64,000 nt of DNA from Nitrospira sp. BO4. Its GTDB lineage: Bacteria; Nitrospirota; Nitrospiria; Nitrospirales; Nitrospiraceae. The stretch covers positions 1 through 64,000 of the forward strand of contig JAMPUU010000016.1 of NCBI GenBank assembly GCA_030144965.1, in the 5' to 3' direction. Below, piece after piece: positions 7,358 to 14,404 of the stretch (the stretch's first letter is position 1; each line of letters begins with the position of its first letter). The position numbers and the translations under genes are program-made. The notes beneath the pieces are model-generated. The model saw nothing but the letters and a program-made list of their open reading frames with translations, made no database searches and was not told the origin of the DNA.

Positions 7358-7543
7358 GGGTGAATAACCGCTGGCCGCACAAAACGTCTATGACTTGCGC
7401 TGGTGCCTATTATTCTTGAGGTCGTGTATCTCTCATCGGAAGACCTTCCGGGCGCCCACATGCACGCAAGGGAATGATCATGATCAGGAAGCTCAAGGGC
7501 ATTGGGATAGCACCAGCCCGGCCACTCCTTCTTCCAAGATAAG

Positions 7544-7723
7544 TCATGGTGTTCCGGTCCCCCAGCCTTCAATTGCTGAAAATGGGATCACGATAATGCG
7601 CTTGCACCGCTTACATTTCAGCTCCAGCCCTTGTCCACATACCTTAGCGATCAATTGTCCGCACTCGCAACGAGTCTCAAGGGCCTGAGAGCGGTCCAAC
7701 GAAGCAGTTCTTGCAATAGCCAT
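7544..7723 (-). CDS. Com-like zinc-finger protein, copy 1
   Basis: The frame from the ATG at 7723 encodes 59 residues with two cysteine pairs, ETRCECGQLIAKVCG and ELKCKRCKRIIVIPF. The pattern CxC...C...CxxC followed by a hydrophobic end resembles the Com family of zinc-finger proteins, known from phage Mu as a translational activator of mom, and many bacterial proteins annotated as Com-like. A near-identical paralogue is encoded at 13469-13648; the central 30 residues differ little between them. Both have the same Fur-box promoter layout 22-23 bases upstream of the start. The gene lies upstream of the HD-GYP gene on the same strand. The role is unknown; RNA or DNA binding linked to iron status is inference. 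Confidence 0.7.
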   Translation of the reverse strand: MAIARTASLDRSQALETRCECGQLIAKVCGQGLELKCKRCKRIIVIPFSAIEGWGTGTP

Positions 7724-7744
7724 AGTTCTGATGGAGTATGAAAT

Positions 7745-7791
7745 GATAATGAGAACGATTATTAATATCTTAATAGGTATTTGGTTGTCAA
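7745..7791 (-). promoter_or_regulatory. Fur-regulated promoter of Com-like gene 1
   Basis: On the minus strand a TTGACA -35 (7791-7786) and a TATTAA -10 (7767-7762) are 18 bases apart. The 19 bases at 7745-7763, GATAATGAGAACGATTATT, match the classical Fur box at 15 of 19 positions and overlap the -10. Repression by iron-loaded Fur is the expected mode; a Fur-family gene lies at 25808-26245. Confidence 0.75.
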
Positions 7792-8013
7792 GCGGAAAAC
7801 TCTTGGGAGTGGAACGAGTCGGATCGTCCGGAAATATCACAGTGGATGACGTGGGAGGATGGTTCCACCATCAGAAATTCGTCATCGACTGCGTGCACTG
7901 CCAGAGATCTATGTTCGTATCTGATTGTGGGTATAAGGGCAGTTCCAAGGTGCCGATTCCTACATGGCTGCCCTTGTATTCAGTACGGTCCGTGTTCGGT
8001 GAATCACCGCCGG

Positions 8014-9744
8014 CTATTGATAGTCTTCATTCAATGCCTTGAGGAAAGCGGCGAGCGAACTGACATCTTGGCTGGTCACGGCTATTCCACCAAGCTCCGG
8101 ATCTCCATTCCGAAGACTATTTGCGCGTTGGAGATCAGATACCTCTCGGTAGAACTCCACGATCTGCTCAAGCGTATCGAATTGCCCGTTGTGCATGTAG
8201 GGCGCGGAATGGCTCAAATCGCGAAGGCCTGGTGTCTTGAATCTGGCTATGGCTCGATCCAGCAACGTTGAATCGGATAGAGGGCACGGCACCTGGTCAT
8301 CGCACAGAATGACTTTGATTTTTGTCTGCGTACTTGGCATATCGGGGTTGGCGAAAATGTTCCATACGCCCAGATCGGTTAAGGCAGGATTGCTCAGCAC
8401 AGGAATCGCTCGGAAACGTTCTGAGGCGGCGGGATGGTTCTCCGTGCCGGGAAGGAAGGCATCGTAGTTTCCATTACGAGTGGCAAGATCGGGGATCACG
8501 AGAGCGGAAAATGTGTTGGCACCGTGAATGCCGTCGTACTCTTTTTGTGTCGTGCCCGTGTTGTGCAGCTTGAAATCGGTAAAGTTAGGTGCGGCATGGC
8601 ACGCGAGACAGTTCCCGATCTTGCCTGCGGTTAACTCGCCCGGTGAAGCGGGTAACGTCGCCGGCTCCGCTAGGAACATCTTCAAACCGGCCAACTCTGT
8701 CGCGCCGAACTCGAACACTTGAGTATGAAACTGGAACTGTCCATTCGATCGGTTAGGATTGGACGTCACGAATCGAGCGGAGAAGCCCGGTGCGTTGATG
8801 AGCGCCCGGAGCCGTCGGCTATAGGCTAGCGGAGATTCATTTGGATCAGGCCGCTGAGGTAAGCCGTTGATCGCCAAGAAGACATCGAATGGTGACCGAA
8901 TCAACGCCCCGCTGTCCTCGGTCTGTGAAAAGAGAAGACCTTTCACATAAGCTGAGACCACTCTCACGACCGCGTCGAAGATTTCTTGGTCGCTGGCCGA
9001 TCCGACGAACGCGCGAAATTGGGGAGGCAGACGCAGCTCCTCAGGAATGTTCGGGTCGGTGCCGGTGAACAAGACTCGGTAAGGCAGGCCGGTGTCGGTT
9101 AGGTCAAAGGAACCATCGTCTCCTCGGACCACCTTTGCGACATGCGCGATCGCTTGAGCTTTTTCGCCGTGAAGCCAGCCGAAGTTGCGGCCGGTAAATG
9201 TCGCCGTGATCAGTTCCTCCATAGAATTGAATTCCGCGTCGAAATGGAACAAAACGCCTCCGGGCCGATTCAGACTTGCATTAACCAGAGGAGGAGAGTT
9301 TCTCGGCGCGTGCGTCTTACCGTCGGCTCGTGCAGGGATAGGACTTCGGCGCGCAAAGTCGGCATAGGTTCGCATGCCGCCGCCGGGAGACGACAGGACA
9401 TCGTCCACCAAATGGCAGGCCCGACAATTCATCGACAGCCCTTTGAACGGTCCAGGATTGATCGGTGCTCCTAAGGTTTCAACCGTATCGACCACGCCAT
9501 CACCGGCTTTGGAATTATTGACGTCGCCCCCATTGTCCATGAAGACTTTGAACGCCTGGGCAAATCGCGTTTCAAGAAACAGCCGCTCGCCGATTGCTTC
9601 TTCGGCACCTGCCGTACCAGTGATGGTGGAGGGTGTAGGCGAGCTTTCACCGCCTGAGCAGGCAGCCACACCGATGAGGATAAGAATGGAAGAGAGAAAA
9701 CTGAGAGAGGTTCGCGTGTGGCTCAGGATGTGGGTATGACTCAT
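8014..9744 (-). CDS. Dihaem cytochrome c peroxidase/MauG-family lipoprotein
   Basis: The protein has 576 residues. A signal peptide ends in a lipobox (VAACSGG), so it should be a periplasmic lipoprotein. Two c-type haem motifs are present, CRACH in the N-terminal half and CLACH in the C-terminal half, and the second domain ends with the family-like PYMHNGQFDTLEQIVEFY. It is longer than classical CcpA peroxidases (about 320-350), nearer to the larger MauG-like or di-haem oxidoreductase proteins. A role in peroxide reduction or in oxidative modification of a partner protein is possible; substrate cannot be read from the sequence. Its ATG overlaps the stop of the HD-GYP remnant upstream (ATGA), so translation may be coupled to that leader frame. 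Confidence 0.8.
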   Translation of the reverse strand: MSHTHILSHTRTSLSFLSSILILIGVAACSGGESSPTPSTITGTAGAEEAIGERLFLETRFAQAFKVFMDNGGDVNNSKAGDGVVDTVETLGAPINPGPFKGLSMNCRACHLVDDVLSSPGGGMRTYADFARRSPIPARADGKTHAPRNSPPLVNASLNRPGGVLFHFDAEFNSMEELITATFTGRNFGWLHGEKAQAIAHVAKVVRGDDGSFDLTDTGLPYRVLFTGTDPNIPEELRLPPQFRAFVGSASDQEIFDAVVRVVSAYVKGLLFSQTEDSGALIRSPFDVFLAINGLPQRPDPNESPLAYSRRLRALINAPGFSARFVTSNPNRSNGQFQFHTQVFEFGATELAGLKMFLAEPATLPASPGELTAGKIGNCLACHAAPNFTDFKLHNTGTTQKEYDGIHGANTFSALVIPDLATRNGNYDAFLPGTENHPAASERFRAIPVLSNPALTDLGVWNIFANPDMPSTQTKIKVILCDDQVPCPLSDSTLLDRAIARFKTPGLRDLSHSAPYMHNGQFDTLEQIVEFYREVSDLQRANSLRNGDPELGGIAVTSQDVSSLAAFLKALNEDYQ

Positions 9745-10019
9745 GGTGCATCACTTTCTGTTGATGGAACGTCAATAGGCAGCGAGGGTCTTCGGGAGGT
9801 GAAGGCCCTCGCCGATAAAGTGGGAGAGGCGAACCTCCCGTTTCGATTCCGGCGTTGGTCGCACGCTGGAGTTGTTGCCAGTGAAATACTCATCGCAAGG
9901 TTACAGTTTTCGTCCTTTCCTGGGGGCAACGCGGGAACATGAAGCCAGGCAATCTTGAGGAGCATGGTCTGGAGTGCCAAGCTCGCCGGCTCAACATGAT
10001 CTGTAGCATCGATACGCAC
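9741..10019 (-). pseudogene. Truncated remnant of a second HD-GYP locus
   Basis: A GTG at 10019, with GGAGG six bases upstream, opens a 92-codon frame. Its first 30 or so residues resemble the start of the HD-GYP protein at 6610-7302: RIDATDHVEPASLALQTMLLKI against RVYTPDKVEPAVLSIQGMLRKI. After residue 35 the similarity stops, no HD or GYP motif follows, and the frame runs through a copy of the tandem-hairpin element before ending over the ATG of the MauG-like gene. The upstream leader hairpin is also duplicated. I read this as a duplicated leader-HD-GYP-element unit from which the catalytic body was deleted. A short translated leader peptide controlling the downstream gene is the alternative. 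Confidence 0.6.
9782..9843 (+). ncRNA. Tandem-hairpin element, copy B
   Basis: Hairpin 1 (9782-9812) pairs GCGAGGG with CCCTCGC outside and CTTC with GAAG inside, around the same loop GGGAGGT as copy A. Hairpin 2 (9818-9843) pairs AAGTGGGAG with CTCCCGTTT using two G-T wobbles. Relative to copy A, an A-T pair has become G-C in the outer stem and a C-G pair has become T-A in the inner one. It lies inside the HD-GYP remnant, 38 bases from the MauG-like start. Confidence 0.45.
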
Positions 10020-10043
10020 GACTTGCCTCCGTAAAAAAACGGC

Positions 10044-10077
10044 AGAGCCCAGGACCTTCTGTGTGATCCTGGGCTCT
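10044..10077 (-). promoter_or_regulatory. Duplicated leader hairpin, second copy
   Basis: The 11-base-pair stem AGAGCCCAGGA/TCCTGGGCTCT is identical to that at 7324-7357 while the 12-base loop differs, so the stem is what was conserved. On the minus strand it is followed shortly by a run of seven T inside CCGTTTTTTTACGG and then GGAGG and the GTG start of the remnant. With its T-run this copy could act as a terminator or attenuator. Confidence 0.5.
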
Positions 10078-10126
10078 GGGTGTACACAACCTCTGGCCGC
10101 TGAAAACGTGTGCGTGACTTCGGTGG

Positions 10127-10645
10127 TTACAATTCTTGCGGTGGTTTGCCTCCCATGAGCGGCTGCCCAAGTACCCACATTTCATACAATGGAACGACCA
10201 TCATGACCAGAAAGCTGATGGTCATCAGCGTATCCCCTATCAGCATCGAAACGACGAATATGGGTGAGACATAGCTGATCAGCCATGGCGACAGGAGATC
10301 GAGAATCACGCCGCCGAACCCTGCCCAAGTAATTGCCGCTTTCAACGTATGGCTTGCACCGGTCAGATACATGACGTGGATCAAGATCATGAACACGACC
10401 GGCATCGTAAAGAGATGGAAGTGGGTGATTTCCGCGAGTTCTCGAAACGACATGGGTTCTCCAAATGTCGTATCGGACCCTCGATAGTGCTCAGCGATGC
10501 CTTGAGGTGACAATCCCGTCATGCTATGGGCCCAAAAAAAGGAAAAGCAAAACCCGACGAACATCAAGAGCAAGAACAATGTGTACAGCAACCGAATATG
10601 GCGATCGGAATCGCGCAGCTTAAATTTCTGGTTGAAGTTTCGCAT
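10127..10645 (-). CDS. Four-helix membrane protein of a flavin-linked electron-transfer module
   Basis: This 172-residue protein has about four hydrophobic helices: one at residues 17-40, a His-rich one (ITHFHLFTMPVVFMILIHVMYL), and two more towards the C-terminus. The His spacing in the second helix could hold haem or a quinone, but no standard cytochrome b motif is complete. It follows the FMN-binding protein gene by 24 bases on the same strand and belongs to the run that starts at the Fur-box promoter near 13700. By position it is the likely membrane partner that passes electrons from the quinone pool or cytoplasm to the covalently flavinylated neighbour; this is inference. I do not recognise a named family with certainty. 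Confidence 0.65.
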   Translation of the reverse strand: MRNFNQKFKLRDSDRHIRLLYTLFLLLMFVGFCFSFFWAHSMTGLSPQGIAEHYRGSDTTFGEPMSFRELAEITHFHLFTMPVVFMILIHVMYLTGASHTLKAAITWAGFGGVILDLLSPWLISYVSPIFVVSMLIGDTLMTISFLVMMVVPLYEMWVLGQPLMGGKPPQEL

Positions 10646-10669
10646 GCAGGGACGCGGGGTCCGCTCGAT

Positions 10670-11341
10670 CTAGTTCCCAAATATGGACGGCAACAAACCC
10701 CTGTCTTTTTTGGCGGCCAGTGTGTCGCTGCCGATCCCGGCCGGCTTCAAGTAGAACTCATCGATCAACACAAGGACGCGTTTAATGCCTGCACTCATTG
10801 AACGCACGGACATTGTGGCGCCGCTGATATTGATGATGTCTTTGTTGATCCGAACCGGATCGAGAACGGATTTGCCCTCATACTGGGCGTTGAATCGCTT
10901 CTGACGAACTTCGCTCCCACGCGCTTCCCGAAACACAAGGAGCTCAATATCGGATACCAAACCCTTGTTATCGACACCGACCATATACGTCATCGGTTTA
11001 TGTTTGCCGATGGTATTTTGGACGACCGCATAGCCGTCGACCTGATCTCCGGTTTCACCGATGTAGATCTCGAAAGACTCTTCCGGAAACTTCCAGCCGA
11101 TCCGGTCCTGGATAAGAGACTTTTTCTCGGAGCCGAGCCTGATGACATCCTTCCGAATCCGTTCGGAGTTCGGCAGCATGAGCTTGATGCCTTCTTCCTC
11201 CCTTAAGTAGACCTCAGCCATGTTCATTTCTTGGTCGGTCAAATAGCGCTTAAGATCGCTGTCCCAAATCCGTTCGGCACCGATCGATGGAGTCGGCATC
11301 AGGGACAAGGTGATGAACAAGCAGACGAAGCCGATAATCAT
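10670..11341 (-). CDS. Exported FMN-binding domain protein
   Basis: The ATG at 11341 overlaps the stop of the upstream gene (ATGA) and gives 223 residues. A signal peptide is followed by an NqrC/RnfG-like FMN-binding domain; the motif IINISGATMSVRSM towards the C-terminus contains SGATxS, in which the Thr is the covalent FMN attachment site in this family. The preceding YMVGVDNKGLVSDIELLVFRE fits the same fold. Covalent flavinylation needs ApbE, which is encoded at 14405-15430 on the other side of a shared Fur-box region. The domain occurs here without the rest of an Nqr or Rnf complex, as in the single-domain extracytosolic flavoproteins of flavin-based electron-transfer systems. Ferric reductase activity in the periplasm is the best hypothesis. 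Confidence 0.8.
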   Translation of the reverse strand: MIIGFVCLFITLSLMPTPSIGAERIWDSDLKRYLTDQEMNMAEVYLREEEGIKLMLPNSERIRKDVIRLGSEKKSLIQDRIGWKFPEESFEIYIGETGDQVDGYAVVQNTIGKHKPMTYMVGVDNKGLVSDIELLVFREARGSEVRQKRFNAQYEGKSVLDPVRINKDIINISGATMSVRSMSAGIKRVLVLIDEFYLKPAGIGSDTLAAKKDRGLLPSIFGN

Positions 11342-11793
11342 GGTGACACCGCGCAACCTTTTTCTTTGAGACGCACATTGAGTTTTTCAGTGACCTCTTC
11401 CATCACTTCTTCCGATGGCTCGACCGGCCACCATCGTGTTGCCTGCTGAGATACCCCGCCCCTGGCATGCCATCGTTGACGGGTTTCCAGCACATTCACC
11501 GAAGACACGTCATGATCTTGCTTGACGGCGATCGTCAGCCGCGCCCGTTCGCGGTTGCCGAATCCCTCCCGTCCAAAAATTCCATAGGGTCGTCTTTTCC
11601 CTTCCATTTCGACCCAGGCGGTCTCAATCGTTCCATTGCTTTTATTTTCAGACGTGACCGAATAGCCCTTCATCGTTTCCGCAGTCGCTTCCCAGACGGT
11701 GTCGTATGGGCAGACAAAATACTGATCCCGCCCACCGCTTAAGGATGCACAGGCTGCGAACGTTAAACACAGAAGGAGAACAATCACTCGCAT
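11338..11793 (-). CDS. Small outer-membrane-type lipoprotein of unknown function
   Basis: This 151-residue protein starts with a signal peptide and lipobox (LTFAACASL). The mature part (YDTVWEATAETMKGYSVTSENKSNGTIET) resembles the small alpha/beta domains of BamC-like lipoproteins, with later strands ERARLTIAVKQ and SVNVLETRQ. No catalytic or metal-binding motif is visible. It is translationally coupled to the FMN-binding protein gene downstream and follows the porin gene, separated by a strong hairpin at 11821-11846. A structural or assembly role at the outer membrane within this electron-transfer module is possible, but the function is unknown. Confidence 0.6.
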   Translation of the reverse strand: MRVIVLLLCLTFAACASLSGGRDQYFVCPYDTVWEATAETMKGYSVTSENKSNGTIETAWVEMEGKRRPYGIFGREGFGNRERARLTIAVKQDHDVSSVNVLETRQRWHARGGVSQQATRWWPVEPSEEVMEEVTEKLNVRLKEKGCAVSP

Positions 11794-11820
11794 GGATCAA
11801 TTCTCATGATTTCGGGTTAG

Positions 11821-11846
11821 GGGAGGCCGGTACGGGCCGGCCTCCC
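11821..11846 (-). terminator. Hairpin between porin and lipoprotein genes
   Basis: GGGAGGCCGG and CCGGCCTCCC form a perfect ten-base-pair stem with a six-base loop, eight bases after the porin stop. No T-run follows on the minus strand, so it may partly terminate or stabilise the porin transcript, lowering expression of the downstream genes. Confidence 0.5.
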
Positions 11847-11853
11847 TGAGTTC

Positions 11854-13347
11854 TTAAAAATATGTTGCTGCCGAAATGACAAGTGCACTGTCATGAACGC
11901 GTTGCCCGTTGTTTGGATTAAACGATTTGGGCAGGTATTGATAACTTATCTTGAACACCGCATCTTCGACCGGTCGGTAGTTCAAGCCGAACGAAATTTG
12001 CTCGAGCTCACCCATGTTCTCTCCCTTGTTCCCTAAGTTCAAATTGACTCTGTCGTATCGGATCACACCGGTGAATGTCGAACCTTCCCCGAAACGCTTT
12101 GGCGAGAGTTTTGTCAAAAACGAAGGCATGAAGTGGTAGTTGCCTTGGACATAAAATCCCTGCAGCCTTTCAGGGGGGGTGCCCAGTGGGTTCAGTGTGC
12201 CCACGCCAGTCAGTAAGCTTCCTGGAGAAATACCCTGGAACGTACTTCCCGGAATAGCTCGAGTGTTATTTCTCGCATACGCCCAGGCTGCTTCACCGAT
12301 GAGTTCAAACGGTCCCTTTTGAAGAGTCCAGTCTATGGCAAAAATACTCAGCGGGTTGTAGCTGGTGGGCGATCGATTTCCAAAATAACCGGACCCAGCG
12401 ATTTCGACCCCTAGCACAGGGCTAAAAGCCAGACGACCGGAAACCGTTTTCCCGTTATTAATGTCCAGTCCATCGGCGGAGCCACATTTTCGCTGGCGGG
12501 CTTCTTTTGTGCCGGTTTCTTCGTTTACTCTCGGCTCCCCATCATTGCCATAGCCGCAGGGACCGGTCGTAACATAGACCTCATAATCCAGTTTGCCGGT
12601 TCGACCGGGATAGAACGTTCCGTAGAGACCGGCGCCCGTCTCTGACAGAGTTGATGGGATGATGAATTGGCTGACCATCGGCCGATCGGTCAAGTCGTTT
12701 AGCGGTGAATCGTGCAGCAAGTTAAACTTGCCGAGGGGAATCAGGATGATCCCGCCTCGCAGGTTGACCTTTTCATGGATCAAGTAGTCGATGTGGGCGA
12801 ACTCTAAGCTGATTTCAACGTCATTCGTCGCTCTGATCCCGTGTTCAATCTCAATTTCAGAAGCAAATTTCACATGTTCGGTGATGTCCGCATAGATGAA
12901 TGGAACGAATCGTTGCTGATCGAAGCCATTCGTTGTCCCCTGACTATTTCGTATGTCTTCAAATCCTGATTCAAGCACCGGTTTACGGTGGGCACGATAT
13001 TGAATGTCAAAATAGCCGCCGACGATGGCCTTCGGGAACGACACGAATGGTTTGGCGTAGATGAGCCGTCCAGATCCGCTTGTTCCAAACGATAAGGGCT
13101 GTGGCTGATCTGCCCGGCGTTCTCTGCCAACCTCTGGAAGGGCACCGATTCCGGGTTCAGCGGTTGGTGCGGCCGGCCCTTCTCGGCGTTCCATAGATCC
13201 TTCCCGCCGTTCATGTTCTTGCAAACGTTTTTCCACTGCTTCGTCGACCATTTTTTTGATTTCCTCAGGGGTCAAGTTTTCCGCTAGTGCCGGCATAGCC
13301 GGTAAGCAGATGATCACGAGAGTCCCGAGGATTGACCGCATCTTCAT
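11854..13347 (-). CDS. Outer-membrane porin-like beta-barrel protein
   Basis: The 497-residue protein has a signal peptide (cleavage after PALA), a charged coiled-coil segment (LTPEEIKKMVDEAVEKRLQE and following), a Pro-rich linker, and a long beta-barrel region ending in a terminal aromatic residue (SAATYF), typical of outer-membrane proteins. The barrel, with GGYFDIQYRAHRKP and IEIEHGI, resembles phosphate-selective (OprP/OprO-like) porins, but substrate cannot be inferred. It follows the Com-like gene and Fur-box promoter and heads the lipoprotein/FMN-protein/membrane-protein run. In an iron-regulated context it could admit small iron chelates or anions to the periplasm. The coiled coil may give trimer or peptidoglycan contacts. 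Confidence 0.75.
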   Translation of the reverse strand: MKMRSILGTLVIICLPAMPALAENLTPEEIKKMVDEAVEKRLQEHERREGSMERREGPAAPTAEPGIGALPEVGRERRADQPQPLSFGTSGSGRLIYAKPFVSFPKAIVGGYFDIQYRAHRKPVLESGFEDIRNSQGTTNGFDQQRFVPFIYADITEHVKFASEIEIEHGIRATNDVEISLEFAHIDYLIHEKVNLRGGIILIPLGKFNLLHDSPLNDLTDRPMVSQFIIPSTLSETGAGLYGTFYPGRTGKLDYEVYVTTGPCGYGNDGEPRVNEETGTKEARQRKCGSADGLDINNGKTVSGRLAFSPVLGVEIAGSGYFGNRSPTSYNPLSIFAIDWTLQKGPFELIGEAAWAYARNNTRAIPGSTFQGISPGSLLTGVGTLNPLGTPPERLQGFYVQGNYHFMPSFLTKLSPKRFGEGSTFTGVIRYDRVNLNLGNKGENMGELEQISFGLNYRPVEDAVFKISYQYLPKSFNPNNGQRVHDSALVISAATYF

Positions 13348-13468
13348 CGGTATCCTCCAGCGTGTTTAAAGTTGTGGTGTGACTCGGGACTCGGTGGTCT
13401 CTGGTCTTGTGCAATAGCGGAATGAAATGATTGGAGCAGCTACATAGGCCTCCTTGAACAACTTGGGA

Positions 13469-13648
13469 CTAGGCTGAAAAAGCCTCCCATCCTTCGATGG
13501 ATGAAAAGGGGATCATGACCATACGCTTGCAACGTTTACATTTCAGTTCCAGCCCTTGCCCGCAAACCTTGGCGATCAATTGTCCACACTCACAGCGTGT
13601 TTCCAAAGCGTGATTGCATTCCAGTGAGGGAGTTTTTGTGATAGCCAT
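13469..13648 (-). CDS. Com-like zinc-finger protein, copy 2
   Basis: The ATG at 13648 opens a 59-codon frame: MAITKTPSLECNHALETRC, then CGQLIAKVCGQGLELKC and KRCKRMVMIPFSSIEGW. It is very close to the protein encoded at 7544-7723, with the same cysteine pairs and near-identical core. The family resembles Com, a zinc-finger translational activator in phage Mu. Its promoter carries the same Fur-box arrangement (13671-13717). The gene is first in a run leading into the porin and flavoprotein genes. Two paralogues under one promoter design in 6 kb suggest they serve the iron response directly, perhaps as post-transcriptional regulators; this is inference. Confidence 0.7.
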   Translation of the reverse strand: MAITKTPSLECNHALETRCECGQLIAKVCGQGLELKCKRCKRMVMIPFSSIEGWEAFSA

Positions 13649-13670
13649 CGTGCGCGGTGACTGACGCCCC

Positions 13671-13717
13671 TAAATTGAGAACGATTATTAATATCTCCAT
13701 CAGTATTCGTCTGTCAA
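13671..13717 (-). promoter_or_regulatory. Fur-regulated promoter of Com-like gene 2 and the porin/flavoprotein run
   Basis: On the minus strand TTGACA (13717-13712) and TATTAA (13693-13688) are 18 bases apart, exactly as at 7762-7791. TAAATTGAGAACGATTATT at 13671-13689 matches the Fur box at about 12 of 19 positions, and TGAGAACGATTATTAATATCT is shared by both sites (within 20-base limits, its core is GAACGATTATTAATATC). The region between the two divergent gene runs is short, so the plus-strand genes may be affected too. Confidence 0.7.
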
Positions 13718-13740
13718 GTGATTAATTTTCATTGAGCGAC

Positions 13741-13770
13741 CTGCCATTCCCTGGCAGCTTGTCTTATAAT
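13741..13770 (+). promoter_or_regulatory. Palindrome and TATAAT box directly before a lipoprotein gene
   Basis: CTGCCA-ttccc-TGGCAG (13741-13757) is a perfect inverted repeat. TATAAT at 13765-13770 ends six bases before the ATG at 13777, and no ribosome-binding site separates them. A -10 in this position would make a leaderless mRNA, with the palindrome acting as operator or activator site. No good -35 is visible. Confidence 0.35.
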
Positions 13771-13776
13771 TTTCGT

Positions 13777-14391
13777 ATGAAGACGATCCCGATGTTGCAA
13801 AGAGGTTTACTCGCGGGCTTAATTCTGAGTGTGGCAGGCTGCGCGACGGAATTGCCTTCACTGGTCCATCAAGATCAGGTCACGGGCAACTTGGTTGTGG
13901 GGAGGGTCTTTACTGTCCTAACAGGGGAACGGTCTCGTCGGTATATGCCTCAAGTTCGGTTTCTTGAATTGGAAAACCAGGATTCTTTAAAGCGCTTTCA
14001 GGTGGAGATCGAGTCTCCAGATCAACGCTTTGCGGTCAGTTTGCCTCCCGGAAGGTATCAACTCACCCGAGTCCAGATTAGGGAAGGCCCGTTCATGTCC
14101 ATGGCCGATTTGTCTATGGCACTTTCCGTTGACGCCGGTGCTATTACGTATGTTGGGACCTGGCGATTCGGAGTCGATTCGCCACGCTACGGGCGGATGG
14201 TTACGGTCTCTGTGGTTGCTGATCAAGCAGAAACGGCAGGGGTGCGGGATTTTCTCGATGATCAGTATCCGATCTTCGATAAGCGTTCCATGGTCGAAAC
14301 GCTTCCGCAGCCGTCACAGATGGAAGCGCGGCTTTACGAGGTCATGCCGTATCCTCGGTATTCGAGATATTTCCGCCGGCACTGGTGGTAA
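13777..14391 (+). CDS. Putative lipoprotein beside apbE
   Basis: From the ATG at 13777 the protein has 204 residues. A signal peptide ends in a lipobox (LSVAGCATE). The mature chain looks like a small beta-sandwich: VVGRVFTVLTGERSRRYMP, VSLPPGRYQLTRVQIREG and YVGTWRFGVD. The phrase LPPGRYQL is common in carboxypeptidase-regulatory-like and related beta domains. It has no enzyme motif. A TTG start 45 bases upstream is possible but unlikely. ApbE begins 13 bases after its stop, so the two are almost certainly cotranscribed and divergent from the Fur-controlled porin/FMN-protein run. Function unknown; a partner in periplasmic flavoprotein or iron handling is inferred from position only. Confidence 0.65.
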   Translation: MKTIPMLQRGLLAGLILSVAGCATELPSLVHQDQVTGNLVVGRVFTVLTGERSRRYMPQVRFLELENQDSLKRFQVEIESPDQRFAVSLPPGRYQLTRVQIREGPFMSMADLSMALSVDAGAITYVGTWRFGVDSPRYGRMVTVSVVADQAETAGVRDFLDDQYPIFDKRSMVETLPQPSQMEARLYEVMPYPRYSRYFRRHWW

Positions 14392-14404
14392 GGACGAGGT
14401 CACA

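Noticed and set aside
7303..7440. GEMM-type cyclic-di-GMP riboswitch
   Set aside because: The conserved GEMM core was not found in either orientation; only an unassigned hairpin leader is supported.
7303..7572. N-terminal extension of the HD-GYP frame
   Set aside because: The extension runs through a perfect hairpin and overlaps the Com-like gene; the ribosome-binding site at the ATG at 7302 gives a better start.
10020..10178. Upstream extension of the HD-GYP remnant frame
   Set aside because: It reads through the duplicated leader hairpin and overlaps the membrane protein gene; its similarity to the first locus is explained by conserved RNA structure.
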